DNA of 23,123 nt, taken from Pseudomonadota bacterium (GTDB lineage: Bacteria; Desulfobacterota; Desulfovibrionia; Desulfovibrionales; Desulfovibrionaceae). The stretch lies in the NCBI GenBank assembly GCA_023390395.1, contig JAEWCY010000118.1, positions 1 through 23,123 on the forward strand. Direction: 5' to 3'. Shown in pieces: positions 14,304-22,193 of the stretch (positions are counted from its first letter, which is position 1; each line of letters starts with the position of its first letter). A program made the translations under genes and the position numbers. The notes under the pieces are model-generated. The model ran no database searches. It was not told where the DNA came from and saw nothing but the letters and a program-made list of their open reading frames with translations.

Positions 14304-15698
14304 GTGCCCATCCAGTCCCCGAACGAATACGATGTGATCATCGTCGGCGGCGGCCCGGCCGGGCTCTTCGCCGCCCACCACCTGTCCGGACGTCCGGGCC
14401 TGCGGGTGCTGCTCCTGGAAAAGGGCAAGCCCGCCGGCAAGCGCCGCTGTCCCATGCACGGCCGGGCCGACTGCCGCAAATGCAAGCCCTGCAACATCCT
14501 TTCCGGCATCGGCGGAGCCGGGCTTTTTTCCGACGGCAAGCTCAACTTCATCCCCAGGCTCGGCAAGACCGACCTGACCCAGTTCATGCCGCTGTCCGAG
14601 GCCACGGCGCTCATCGACGAGACCGAGGCCCTGTTCACCGCCCTCGGCATGGACGGCCCGGTCTACCCCACGGACCTGGAAAAGGCGCGCACCATCCGCA
14701 AGGAGGCGCGCAAGTGCGGCATCGAGCTTTTGCTCATCCGCCAGAAGCATCTGGGCAGCGACCGTCTGCCGGGCCACATCGCAGGCATGTCCCAGGCCCT
14801 CGTCGAGCGGGGCGTCGTCATCCGCACCGGCGAGGAGGCCCGGGACGTGCTGGTCGCGGACGGACGCGTGGCCGGGGTGGTCACGACCAAGGGCAGCTAC
14901 GCCGCCCCGGCCGTGATCCTGGCCCCGGGGCGCGTGGGCGCGGAATGGATGGGCGCGCTCGCCCGCCGCCACGGCCTGACCTACAGCCAGCGCGGCATCG
15001 AGGTCGGGGTCCGGGTGGAGGTCCACAACGAGATCCTGTCCGACATCACCGACGTCATCTACGACCCGACGTTTTTCGTGCGCACCCGCAAGTACGACGA
15101 CCAGACCCGGACGTTTTGCACCAACCAGGGCGGCCACGTGGCGCTGGAGAACTACCAGGACTTCGTGTGCGTCAACGGCCACGCCTACATGGACGCCAAG
15201 TCCGACAGCGCCAACTTCGCCTTCCTGTCCAAGGTGGTGCTCAACGACCCGGTCACGGACAACCAGGCCTACGGCGAGGCCATCGGCCGGCTGGCCACCA
15301 TGATCGGCGGCGGCGCGCCCATCCTCCAGCGCTTCGGCGACCTCAAGCGCGGCCGGCGCAGCACCTGGAGCCGCATCCGGCGCGGCTCGGTGGAGCCGAC
15401 GCTCACCTCGGTCACCTGCGGCGACATCGCCATGGCCCTGCCCGAGCGTATCGTGGCCAACATCGTGGACGGCCTGGAGCAACTCAACGCCGTGGTGCCG
15501 GGCGTGGCCAACGACGAGACGCTCCTGTACGCGCCGGAGATCAAGTTCTTCGCCACCCAGATCGACGCCACCCCGGAACTCGAGACGTCCGTCGCAGGCA
15601 TGTTCGTGGCCGGCGACGGGCCGGGCGTGGCCGGCAACATCGTCTCGGCCGCGGCCACGGGCCTCATCCCGGCCAAGGCCATCTTGCGCAGGTTCTAG
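14304..15698 (+). CDS. FAD-dependent oxidoreductase (COG2509-type dehydrogenase)
   Basis: A 464-residue flavoprotein. The dinucleotide-binding motif GGGPAGLFAA (residues 15-24) is followed by VLLLEKG, which carries the ribose-binding acidic residue. Then comes a Cys-rich insert, RRCPMHGRADCRKCKPC, and SGIGGAGLFSDGK. The C-terminal GMFVAGDGPGVAGNIVSAAATG binds FAD. The pattern matches uncharacterised NAD/FAD dehydrogenases related to the HI0933/GidA-like fold. The start is GTG 14304, with AAAGGA six bases upstream. It faces away from the response-regulator pair. The four-Cys insert might hold a metal or disulfide. The electron donor and acceptor are unknown. Confidence 0.88.
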   Translation: MPIQSPNEYDVIIVGGGPAGLFAAHHLSGRPGLRVLLLEKGKPAGKRRCPMHGRADCRKCKPCNILSGIGGAGLFSDGKLNFIPRLGKTDLTQFMPLSEATALIDETEALFTALGMDGPVYPTDLEKARTIRKEARKCGIELLLIRQKHLGSDRLPGHIAGMSQALVERGVVIRTGEEARDVLVADGRVAGVVTTKGSYAAPAVILAPGRVGAEWMGALARRHGLTYSQRGIEVGVRVEVHNEILSDITDVIYDPTFFVRTRKYDDQTRTFCTNQGGHVALENYQDFVCVNGHAYMDAKSDSANFAFLSKVVLNDPVTDNQAYGEAIGRLATMIGGGAPILQRFGDLKRGRRSTWSRIRRGSVEPTLTSVTCGDIAMALPERIVANIVDGLEQLNAVVPGVANDETLLYAPEIKFFATQIDATPELETSVAGMFVAGDGPGVAGNIVSAAATGLIPAKAILRRF

Positions 15699-15726
15699 TG
15701 GAAGGAGAGAGAGGAGGGGGAAGAAT

Positions 15727-15903
15727 GCCTCCGGCGGCCAGGAGGGGGTGCCCCCCTCCTGGACCACCCCGAAAGGGGGATGCCAGGGGGGCGCATGTTT
15801 GCAGTACAAAAGGGCGCCAAGGCATCTTGCCAAAGGACAAGACTATGGAAGAGCCCCCCTAGAAGGGAGTCCAGAGGGCAGCAGCCCTCTGGCCGCCGGA
15901 GGC
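15727..15903. repeat. intergenic element bounded by inverted repeats with hairpins
   Basis: GCCTCCGGCGGCC (15727-15739) and its exact reverse complement GGCCGCCGGAGGC (15891-15903) bound a 177-base element between the two convergent genes. Each end runs into a perfect hairpin: arms 15738-15748/15752-15762 (CCAGGAGGGGG with loop TGC) and 15871-15879/15884-15892 (CCAGAGGGC with loop AGCA). The layout is like a miniature inverted-repeat or interspersed palindromic element, and it probably also terminates both genes. I recall GCCTCCGGCGGCC-type palindromes between genes in Desulfovibrio genomes; copy number cannot be checked here. Confidence 0.7.
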
Positions 15904-15929
15904 GTCCCTCCCTGCCCCGCCATTCGCAT

Positions 15930-16982
15930 TCAGACACGCGGGCGCGCGTAGGCCCGCACCTGGTTGCGGCCCGAGGACTTGGCCAAGTACAGGGCCTTGT
16001 CCGCGACGTCCACGAGGTAGTCCACGCCGGGCGTGGGGCAGTCGGCCAGAAGCTCGGCCACGCCGATGCTGACGTTGATCTTGATGCCCCCGGCCAGGAT
16101 CTGGCCGTCGGGGTCGCGGATGACGAAGTTGTAGCGCTCGATCTTGCGCCGGATGATCTCGGCCAGCTCCTCGGCCTCGTCCCTGCCGATGTCGGCCAGG
16201 GCCACGGCGAACTCCTCGCCGCCGTAGCGGGAGGGGAAGATGTCGCGGTCCTCGAGCTGCTTGACCTCCTCGGCGAAACCCTTGAGGATCGAGCCCACCA
16301 CCACCAGGGCCTGGTCGCCGATGCGGTGGCCGTGCTCGTCGTTGAACCGCTTGAAGTGGTCGATGTCGCACATGAAAAGCGACAAGGGACGCTCCTCGGC
16401 CACGGCCCGATCCACGGCCTTGACGATGTGGTCGTCGAAAGCCCGGCGGTTGGGAATGCCGGTCAGGGCGTCGGTGAGGCTCATGGCCACCATCTTCTCG
16501 GCGTCCTGCTCGATCATGCTGGCCATTTCCTGGAAGCCCCGGCGGATGGTGCCGAGCATGCGCTCCACGTCGCCGCCCGATTCCACGGCTTCCACCGTGA
16601 CGTTCTCGAGCTTTTGCACGCCGCCTTTGTGGCGAAAGAGCGTTTCCTGAAACTCATGGACCAGGGCGGCGGTCTCCTGGAGGGTGCGGGTGAGCGCCCT
16701 GTTCCAGGGGGCGCTCAGGATGCGCTCGTTGGTCTTGATGACCTCCTGGAACTTCTCGTCGGAAAAGTCCCGGGCCTTGAGCACCTCCATGACGAGCGCC
16801 TGGATCTGCTCCTTCTGCTCGTTGTCCAGGAAGTCGTAGTCCTTGATGCCGCGCATGTAGAGGATGAGCCCCCGCCACTTGGAGTTGCGCGGCACGCCGA
16901 CGCGGTCGAGCATGGCGCACACGGCGTCCGAGCAGGCGGTGGCGGGCTGGGCCGGTTTCCCCCGTGGCAGTTCCCTGTTCAT
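15930..16982 (-). CDS. diguanylate cyclase (GGDEF domain)
   Basis: A 350-residue cytoplasmic protein. The N-terminal 160 residues are helical without recognisable motifs; a segment at about 80-165 may form a coiled coil. The GGDEF domain runs from about 168 to 345, with SLTDALTGIPNRRAF (168-182), MCDIDHFKRFND (204-215), active site GGEEF (254-258) and the closing ADKALYLAKSSGRNQV. It should condense two GTP into cyclic di-GMP. The canonical inhibitory RxxD five residues before GGEEF is not present in the right register. The ATG at 16982 was chosen; an in-frame ATG at 17078 would add a Pro/Arg-rich extension that does not look coding. It diverges from the STAS gene. Confidence 0.93.
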   Translation of the reverse strand: MNRELPRGKPAQPATACSDAVCAMLDRVGVPRNSKWRGLILYMRGIKDYDFLDNEQKEQIQALVMEVLKARDFSDEKFQEVIKTNERILSAPWNRALTRTLQETAALVHEFQETLFRHKGGVQKLENVTVEAVESGGDVERMLGTIRRGFQEMASMIEQDAEKMVAMSLTDALTGIPNRRAFDDHIVKAVDRAVAEERPLSLFMCDIDHFKRFNDEHGHRIGDQALVVVGSILKGFAEEVKQLEDRDIFPSRYGGEEFAVALADIGRDEAEELAEIIRRKIERYNFVIRDPDGQILAGGIKINVSIGVAELLADCPTPGVDYLVDVADKALYLAKSSGRNQVRAYARPRV

Positions 16983-17107
16983 GCGCGTGGTCGTCCCTGG
17001 TTGTCGGTTCCATGCCGGCAGCGGCGATCGGACAGGCGATGGGCGCGTCCTATGGATGTTCCTTTCAAATACACCCATACGCCTTCAGGCGGAAGGAAAA
17101 TCTCGCT

Positions 17108-17135
17108 CCGCCCGGCCGGTTGCCCGGCCGGGCGG
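17108..17135. promoter_or_regulatory. perfect GC hairpin in the leader of the STAS gene
   Basis: Arms 17108-17119 and 17124-17135 are exact complements (CCGCCCGGCCGG) around the tetraloop TTGC. It lies 40 bases upstream of the STAS ribosome binding site in the divergent intergenic region. No T tract follows on the plus strand. It could be an operator or leader structure. Confidence 0.5.
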
Positions 17136-17183
17136 GCCGTGCTACAGCCTCGAACGCCGCTTTCACGGCGCACCGGAGGAGAC

Positions 17184-17525
17184 ATGGAACTGACCGCGAC
17201 CAGACACGGCGTCCTGACCCTGGTGTCGGGCCTGCCCAAGGTCTTCGACTACACCGCCTGCCCGGATTTCCAGCGCGCCCTGGCCCCCATGGTCGAGGCC
17301 GGGCCCAAGGTGCTGCTGCTCGACCTCTCGGGCGTGGAGTTCATGGATTCGAGCGCCATCGGCAGCCTCATCACCGTGCGCAACCGCCTGCTGCCCGAAG
17401 GCGGCCAGGTGGCCCTGTGCGCCATCGGCTCCGGCGTGGCCAAGGTGCTGCGCATCGCCGACCTCGGCAAGGTGTTCTCCATCCACGACGACGTCGCCGC
17501 CGCCCTGGCCGCCCACGGGAGCTGA
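17184..17525 (+). CDS. STAS-domain anti-sigma factor antagonist
   Basis: A 113-residue single-domain protein starting at ATG 17184 after a strong GGAGGA. The motif LLLDLSGVEFMDSSAIGSL (residues 44-62) is that of SpoIIAA/RsbV-type STAS proteins. By alignment with SpoIIAA Ser58, Ser57 in MDSSAIG is the likely phosphorylation site. In partner switching such a protein is inactivated by an RsbW-like kinase and reactivated by a SpoIIE/RsbU phosphatase. A phosphatase of that kind is encoded at 8913-10865; no kinase is seen in the window. The two genes downstream are close (21 and 46 bases) and may share its transcript. Confidence 0.93.
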   Translation: MELTATRHGVLTLVSGLPKVFDYTACPDFQRALAPMVEAGPKVLLLDLSGVEFMDSSAIGSLITVRNRLLPEGGQVALCAIGSGVAKVLRIADLGKVFSIHDDVAAALAAHGS

Positions 17526-17546
17526 CGCTTCCCCTGTCCCGTCCCC

Positions 17547-18197
17547 ATGCTCGTGCGCTACACGCCCGGCCGCACGGGCCTCGGCGAGGGGCTTCGCCGC
17601 ACGGCCCGCGCCCTGCTCTCCCTGCCCACGGCTTGGCGTCTGGCCGCCGATCCCTGCTTTCCCTGGATCAACGCCGGCGCGGCGCGCTGCCTGGACCGCT
17701 TCCTGACCCCGACCATGACCGGGTTCGAATGGGGCGGCGGTCGCAGCACGTTCTTTTTCGCCGCCCGCGTCGCCCGGCTCGTCACCGTGGAACACAAGGC
17801 CAAATGGCGGCGACGGCTGGCCCGGGAACTCGTTTCCGGCGGCGTCTCCAACGTGGAGCTGCGCTTTATCCCGGAGAACTCCGGCCCCGGCCGGCCCCAT
17901 GACCGGCCCGACCTCTGGCGCATCCTGGGCTACGCCCTGGAAAAGCCCCAGTTCGCCGCCTACGCCGACGCCATCCTGGACGTTGCCCCGGAGAGCCTCG
18001 ACTTCGTGTGCGTGGACGGCCGGGCGAGAGTGGCCTGCGCGCTTAACGCCATGCCGCGCCTGCGCCGGGGGGGACTGCTCGTGGTCGACAACAGCGAATG
18101 GGAAAAGTACGCCCCCATCTTCGCGGCGACGCGCCGCTGGCCGCGTCGTGATTTCGAAAACGGCGTCTGGCGCACCACCATCCTGCGTCGTCCGTGA
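17547..18197 (+). CDS. class I SAM-methyltransferase-like protein
   Basis: A 216-residue protein. After an N-terminal helical segment come FEWGGGRSTFFFAARVARLVTVEH, a SAM-binding glycine loop with the acidic residue of strand 2, and then VSNVELRFIPENSG. DFVCVDGRARVACALNAMPRLRRGGLLVVDNSE has the strand-4 Asp and strand-5 segment. This is the order of a Rossmann methyltransferase fold similar to hypothetical FkbM-like proteins. The substrate is not evident. It is 21 bases after the STAS gene and 46 before the FemAB-like gene. No membrane segment is seen, and no distinct regulatory site was found. Confidence 0.75.
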   Translation: MLVRYTPGRTGLGEGLRRTARALLSLPTAWRLAADPCFPWINAGAARCLDRFLTPTMTGFEWGGGRSTFFFAARVARLVTVEHKAKWRRRLARELVSGGVSNVELRFIPENSGPGRPHDRPDLWRILGYALEKPQFAAYADAILDVAPESLDFVCVDGRARVACALNAMPRLRRGGLLVVDNSEWEKYAPIFAATRRWPRRDFENGVWRTTILRRP

Positions 18198-18243
18198 ACG
18201 GCAAACACGTGACAGACCCTGCCCTCATGCGTATATCCATGGC

Positions 18244-19416
18244 ATGACGGTTCCTAACGACCAATTGACCCTCCGCTTCGCCCGCTCCATGGCCGAAGCC
18301 GACAAGACGCGTTGGGACGCCCTGGCCGAATCCCTGGACACGCCCTTTTTCGAGTGGGCCTGGCTCAGGCTCCTGGAGGAATCCGGCAGCGCCGCCCCGG
18401 CCAGGGGCTGGTATCCCAACCACCTGCTGGCCCTGTCCGAAGGCCGCCTCGTGGGCGCGCTGCCCATGTACCTCAAGTGGCATTCCGACGGGGAATTCGT
18501 CTTCGACCAGCTCTGGGGCGAGGCGGCCGCCCGCCTGGGCCTGCCCTACTATCCCCGGCTGGTCGCGGCCAGCCCCTTCACCCCGGCCACGGGCCTGCGC
18601 TTCCTGGCCGATCCGGAAGTGAACCAGATGCGCCTGTCGCGGCGCATGTTCGAGGCCGTGGAGCAGTATTGCCTGGGCAACGGCGTCCAGGGCGCGGCGC
18701 TTCTTTTTACCGAACCCGATTTCGCCGCCTCCTCCGAGGACTTCGGCTTCACGGCCTGGCGGCACCAGGGCTATCTCTGGCGCAACCGCGACTTTTCCGA
18801 TTTCGACGACTTCCTGTCCACCCTCAACGCCAACCGGCGCAAGGCCGTGCGCCACGAACGCGCCGCCCTGGCCGCCTCGGGCGTGCGCGTGGAGATCGTC
18901 TCCGGCGCGGACATCCCGGACGCGTTCTTTCCCATCATGCGCGAGCTCTACGACCGCACCAACGCCAAGTTCGGTCCCTGGGGCTGCCGCTACCTGACCC
19001 CGGCCTTCTTCGAGGGCCTGTCCGCGGCGCTGCGCCACCGACTGGCCTTCGCCGCCGCCTACAAGGACGGCCGGCGCGACCCGGTGGCCCTGGCCATGCT
19101 GGCCCACAAGCGCGACATCCTCTTCGGCCGCTACTGGGGCTCCTTCGAGGACATCCCCTTCCTCCACTTCGAGTTGTGCTACTACGCCCCCATCGCCTGG
19201 GCCATCGCCCACGGCATCACGCGCTACGACCCGGGCATGGGCGGGGCGCACAAGGCCCGGCGCGGCTTCGTGTCCGTGTCGAGCTACAGCAGCCACCGCT
19301 TCTTCGACCCGCGCATGGACATGATCTTCCGCACCCACATCGACCGGGTCAACCAGCTGGAAAAGCACTACATCGACGAACTCAACGAGCTGCTCCCCAC
19401 CAAGCGCCGGGGCTAG
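18244..19416 (+). CDS. GNAT/FemAB-like protein, COG3146 (PF04339) family
   Basis: A 390-residue protein starting at ATG 18244. It has the hallmarks of the COG3146/PF04339 family (peptidogalycan biosynthesis/FemAB-like). These are an N-terminal SLDTPFFEWAWLRLLEES, VGALPMYLKWHSDGEFVFDQ, ASPFTPATGLRFL and FLSTLNANRRKAVRHERAAL. Later blocks are GRYWGSFEDIPFLHFELCYY and FDPGMGGAHKARRGF-like RYDPGMGGAHKARRGF. The architecture is a double GNAT fold, related to enzymes that add amino acids to peptidoglycan, but the reaction of this family is not established. It is cytoplasmic. It converges with the cyclic-nucleotide-binding gene with only 11 bases between stops. Confidence 0.9.
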   Translation: MTVPNDQLTLRFARSMAEADKTRWDALAESLDTPFFEWAWLRLLEESGSAAPARGWYPNHLLALSEGRLVGALPMYLKWHSDGEFVFDQLWGEAAARLGLPYYPRLVAASPFTPATGLRFLADPEVNQMRLSRRMFEAVEQYCLGNGVQGAALLFTEPDFAASSEDFGFTAWRHQGYLWRNRDFSDFDDFLSTLNANRRKAVRHERAALAASGVRVEIVSGADIPDAFFPIMRELYDRTNAKFGPWGCRYLTPAFFEGLSAALRHRLAFAAAYKDGRRDPVALAMLAHKRDILFGRYWGSFEDIPFLHFELCYYAPIAWAIAHGITRYDPGMGGAHKARRGFVSVSSYSSHRFFDPRMDMIFRTHIDRVNQLEKHYIDELNELLPTKRRG

Positions 19417-19427
19417 CGTCCGCCTTT

Positions 19428-20042
19428 CTAGAACTTCCGGTCCAGCAGCGCCCGCAGGACTTCCTCGTCGTCGGCCGTGTCCAGGGCGGCCAGCTCGCGC
19501 CCCAGGCCGGCGATGGCCTCGCGCTCGGCCGCCACATGGGCGCGCAGGGCCTCGCGCCGCTCCCGCATGGCCGTGAGAAGCGCCGCCTTCTTCGCGTTGG
19601 CCGAGCCCAGCCGCCCGGACACCACCCCGGCCAGGCGGCGGAAGATGCGGATGAGGAAATCCTCGCGCTCCGGGCTTGGCAGGAAGTCCACGTAGCCCAT
19701 GTCCACGGCCAGGACTTCCGTGGGCGCGTCGGCCGTGAGCGTGGCCGTGCGGCCCCTGCCGAGGACCAGGCTCATCTCGCCGAGGACCGTTCCCGGCGCG
19801 TCCATGGCCGCCACCAGCCCGCCGCCGCGAAGGGCGCGCACCGCGCCGCCAAGCAGCACGAAGAACGTCTTTTCGTAGTTGCCCTCCTCGACCAGGGTCT
19901 CGCCGGCCTCGAAACGGCAAAGCGACACCGCCCCGGCCCCGAGAAGCAGGTCCAAGTCCTCGTCCACGAAATCGGCCCACAAGGGCAGGGCGCGCATGAT
20001 CCCCCGCAGCCGCGTCGCGTCCGCCCCTTCCACCCGGCGCAT
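19428..20042 (-). CDS. cyclic-nucleotide-binding-domain protein
   Basis: About 204 residues. A CNB domain spans roughly residues 15-140: LPLWADFVDEDLDLLL, FEAGETLVEEGNYEKTFFVLLGG and VLGEMSLVLGRGRTATLTA. The last is the phosphate-binding cassette, with the Glu and Arg that hold a cyclic nucleotide. The remaining 60 residues are a helical, Arg/Glu-rich tail that may be a coiled coil and show no DNA-binding motif, so it is unlike a CRP regulator. The start is uncertain: ATG 20042 gives the above, but a longer frame reaches 20192 with an Arg-rich extension that looks non-coding. Function unknown. Confidence 0.82.
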   Translation of the reverse strand: MRRVEGADATRLRGIMRALPLWADFVDEDLDLLLGAGAVSLCRFEAGETLVEEGNYEKTFFVLLGGAVRALRGGGLVAAMDAPGTVLGEMSLVLGRGRTATLTADAPTEVLAVDMGYVDFLPSPEREDFLIRIFRRLAGVVSGRLGSANAKKAALLTAMRERREALRAHVAAEREAIAGLGRELAALDTADDEEVLRALLDRKF

Positions 20043-20224
20043 GCCTAGGCCCACCAGCTGTAGCCGGCGTCGCGCCCGCCTTCGGCGCAACCCGGCACGC
20101 GGGCCGTGACAAGGCGCAAAGCCCGACCGAGCGAACGCACCGGGCAACCAAATCCGGTCATGACAAGAACCTCCCCGGCGGCAGGCGGCCACCTCCGGGG
20201 ACGACCCTATCCCGGGGACGCGCC

Positions 20225-20258
20225 AAAAAAAAGGGGAGGCCGGATGGCCTCCCCTTTT
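20225..20258 (-). terminator. strong rho-independent terminator of the qmo operon
   Basis: GGGGAGGCC (20233-20241) and GGCCTCCCC (20246-20254) form a perfect 9-bp stem with loop GGAT. On the minus strand eight T follow directly (complement of 20225-20232). On the plus strand four T follow, so it may also act in the other direction. It lies about 20 bases after the qmoD stop. Confidence 0.97.
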
Positions 20259-20276
20259 GTCGGCGTTAAGCCGTTT

Positions 20277-20966
20277 CTACCACTTGTCCGTGGCGAAGGC
20301 GTCGGAGCCGAAGCCGAAGTCCGAGGACGGCTCGCCGCCGACCACGGGCTCGCCGGAGCCGCCGGAAGCGGCCTCGCCGGCCGGGGCGGCGCCGCCCGCG
20401 GCCACGGTGACCACGCCGTGCTTTTTGACGTCCTCGATCATCTTCAGCAGCTCGTCGACCTTGCCGATGTATTCCGTGACCTTGGCTTCGGAAGCGACGA
20501 TGACCTTCTCGCCCTCGTCCTTCATGGAAGCCTCAAGTTTTTTGGCCTTGTCCTCGGCGGCCTTGCAGCGGACCTCGACATCCTTGAGGATGGCGGTCTT
20601 CTCGGCCAGTTCCTTCTCGACCTTGGCGAGCTTGGCGGCCATCTCTTCGTTGGCCTTCTTGGTCTCGCTCAGCTTGGAGAAGATGGCGCTGATCTCGGCC
20701 ACGACGTCGGGCGGGAGGACGGAGACGGAGACGTTCTGGGCCGTGGTGCCGAGTTCGCCGCTGCTCATGCGCACGAGTTCGGGATGCTGTTCGTAGACCC
20801 AGGCCTTGGCCAGGGCGGCGGCGAAGGGAGCGAGCTCCGCATCGATTTCCATGCCGGCCATGAAGCCGACCATCTCGGCCACGGCTTTCTTGTTGCCTTC
20901 CTTGTCGACGCCCTTGAGGTACGACACGAACGCGTTCATGGGGAAGACTTTGCGAGCTTCAGCCAT
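20277..20966 (-). CDS. qmoD: QmoD-like protein, Qmo-operon companion
   Basis: A 229-residue soluble protein with no Fe-S or membrane motif. Residues 1-95 include AFVSYLKGVDKEGNKKAVAEMVGFMAG; about 96-182 is a long charged coiled coil; the C-terminus is a Gly/Ala/Pro/Ser-rich tail. In Desulfovibrio a gene of this kind lies directly after qmoC (the DVU0851 type) and is called QmoD. Position, operon and size match. Start 20966 has GGAGGA upstream; an alternative ATG five codons earlier lies in the ribosome-binding-site region. It is 15 bases after qmoC and ends the operon. Its biochemical role is not established. Confidence 0.85.
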   Translation of the reverse strand: MAEARKVFPMNAFVSYLKGVDKEGNKKAVAEMVGFMAGMEIDAELAPFAAALAKAWVYEQHPELVRMSSGELGTTAQNVSVSVLPPDVVAEISAIFSKLSETKKANEEMAAKLAKVEKELAEKTAILKDVEVRCKAAEDKAKKLEASMKDEGEKVIVASEAKVTEYIGKVDELLKMIEDVKKHGVVTVAAGGAAPAGEAASGGSGEPVVGGEPSSDFGFGSDAFATDKW

Positions 20967-20981
20967 GGTATCCTCCTTCAA

Positions 20982-22181
20982 TTAGACCATGAAAGTCTTG
21001 ACTTCTTCACGTTTCAGGGGAAGCCGCCCAGCCTGATGGGCGTACACCAACGCCGTCGTCCTGTAGACCAAGTGCCCAAGCTTGGACCAGGGCAGATAGG
21101 CAAAGAGCATGAAGACCGCGATCAGATGCAGGTAATAGGTCGGGTAGGCCAGGGCGGGCACGCCGGCCAGACGGAAGATCTCCGCGCCAAGGCCGGTCAC
21201 GGCCACGGCCCAGATGACCCCGAGCAGGTACCAGTCGTAGAACGACGAGGTGGACTTGGCGGGGTCGACGTTGAGACGACGGCGGGTCAGCATGGTCAGG
21301 CCGTAGAGGAGCGCGATGGCCCCCACGTTGGCGAGCAGCTTCACCGGGCTCCACAAGGGCATGGGCGTGTGCCCCAGCGGCGCGATGAAGTGCACGATCT
21401 TGCCTCCCCAGTGGGACACCGCCACGATGGACGTGACGATGGCCAGGGCCACGAAGCCGTAGAACAGCGTCAGGTGGCCCTTGTAGCGTTCGGTGTTATC
21501 GTTTCCGCACTCGTTCCACTTCACGTGGGTGGCGATCTCGCCCAGGACCACGGCCTTGATCGATTCGATCAGGCTGGGCTTTTTCACGGGCTCGCCGATG
21601 TGCAGGGTGGTGGGGATGGTCTTGTCGAAGCTCTTCCACAGCTTGGTCACGCCCTTGTAGAAGGAGAACATGACGAAGAGGGCGACCAGTCCGAAGATGG
21701 GGTCGATGGTGTAGTCGCCCGGGAAGAGCTTGCCGTACACGATCTCGCCCTGGGGCAGGGCGAAACCGGTGGTCATGAGCCAAATGAGCAGGTAGAGCAC
21801 CGCCGGGATGGCGATGAGCTTGGGCAGGTGCTTGGCCGAGGTCATCCATTTGCCGATGACGCTCGGCGTGACCAGATCCCGGTAGGTGATGTTGCGGATG
21901 GCCGAGATGAGGTCGCCGGGCCGCGCCCCGCGGGGGCAAAGCTCGGAGCAGGTCTGGCAGTTGTGGCACAGCCAGATGTCGATGTCGCCCTCGAAGCGGT
22001 CCTTGAGACCCCACTGCGCCCAGACCATCTCCTTGCGGGGGAAGGGATTCTCGGGCGGAGCCAGGGGGCAGGCCACGCTGCAGGTGGCGCACTGGTAGCA
22101 CTTCTTGCAAGCTTCGCCACCGGCCGCCTGCAAGTCCTTGACGAACTGCAGATCGGGTTTGATGCGTTCTCCGTATGACAT
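20982..22181 (-). CDS. qmoC: QmoC, membrane subunit of the quinone-interacting oxidoreductase
   Basis: A 399-residue protein fusing a ferredoxin-like half and a cytochrome b half. Residues 25-38 have CKKCYQCATCSVAC and 72-82 have CHNCQTCSELC, two [4Fe-4S] sites as in heterodisulfide-reductase HdrC. From about residue 120 there are several transmembrane helices, with His residues that could hold heme b as in HdrE/NarI. Qmo passes electrons between menaquinone and APS reductase in sulfate reduction. Length matches QmoC. Start 22181 has AGGAGGA upstream and the gene is 12 bases after qmoB. It is co-transcribed with qmoD. Confidence 0.97.
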   Translation of the reverse strand: MSYGERIKPDLQFVKDLQAAGGEACKKCYQCATCSVACPLAPPENPFPRKEMVWAQWGLKDRFEGDIDIWLCHNCQTCSELCPRGARPGDLISAIRNITYRDLVTPSVIGKWMTSAKHLPKLIAIPAVLYLLIWLMTTGFALPQGEIVYGKLFPGDYTIDPIFGLVALFVMFSFYKGVTKLWKSFDKTIPTTLHIGEPVKKPSLIESIKAVVLGEIATHVKWNECGNDNTERYKGHLTLFYGFVALAIVTSIVAVSHWGGKIVHFIAPLGHTPMPLWSPVKLLANVGAIALLYGLTMLTRRRLNVDPAKSTSSFYDWYLLGVIWAVAVTGLGAEIFRLAGVPALAYPTYYLHLIAVFMLFAYLPWSKLGHLVYRTTALVYAHQAGRLPLKREEVKTFMV

Positions 22182-22193
22182 GGAGCCTTCCTC

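Noticed and set aside
13041..15833. Very long minus-strand open frame (930 codons) across the response regulator and FAD oxidoreductase
   Set aside because: It covers the antisense of the FAD oxidoreductase and the wrong frame of the HDOD gene. Both real genes have clear motifs, starts and ribosome binding sites.
20106..22178. Plus-strand open frame of 690 codons opposite qmoC and qmoD
   Set aside because: It is antisense to qmo genes with unmistakable motifs; the open frame is an effect of the high GC content.
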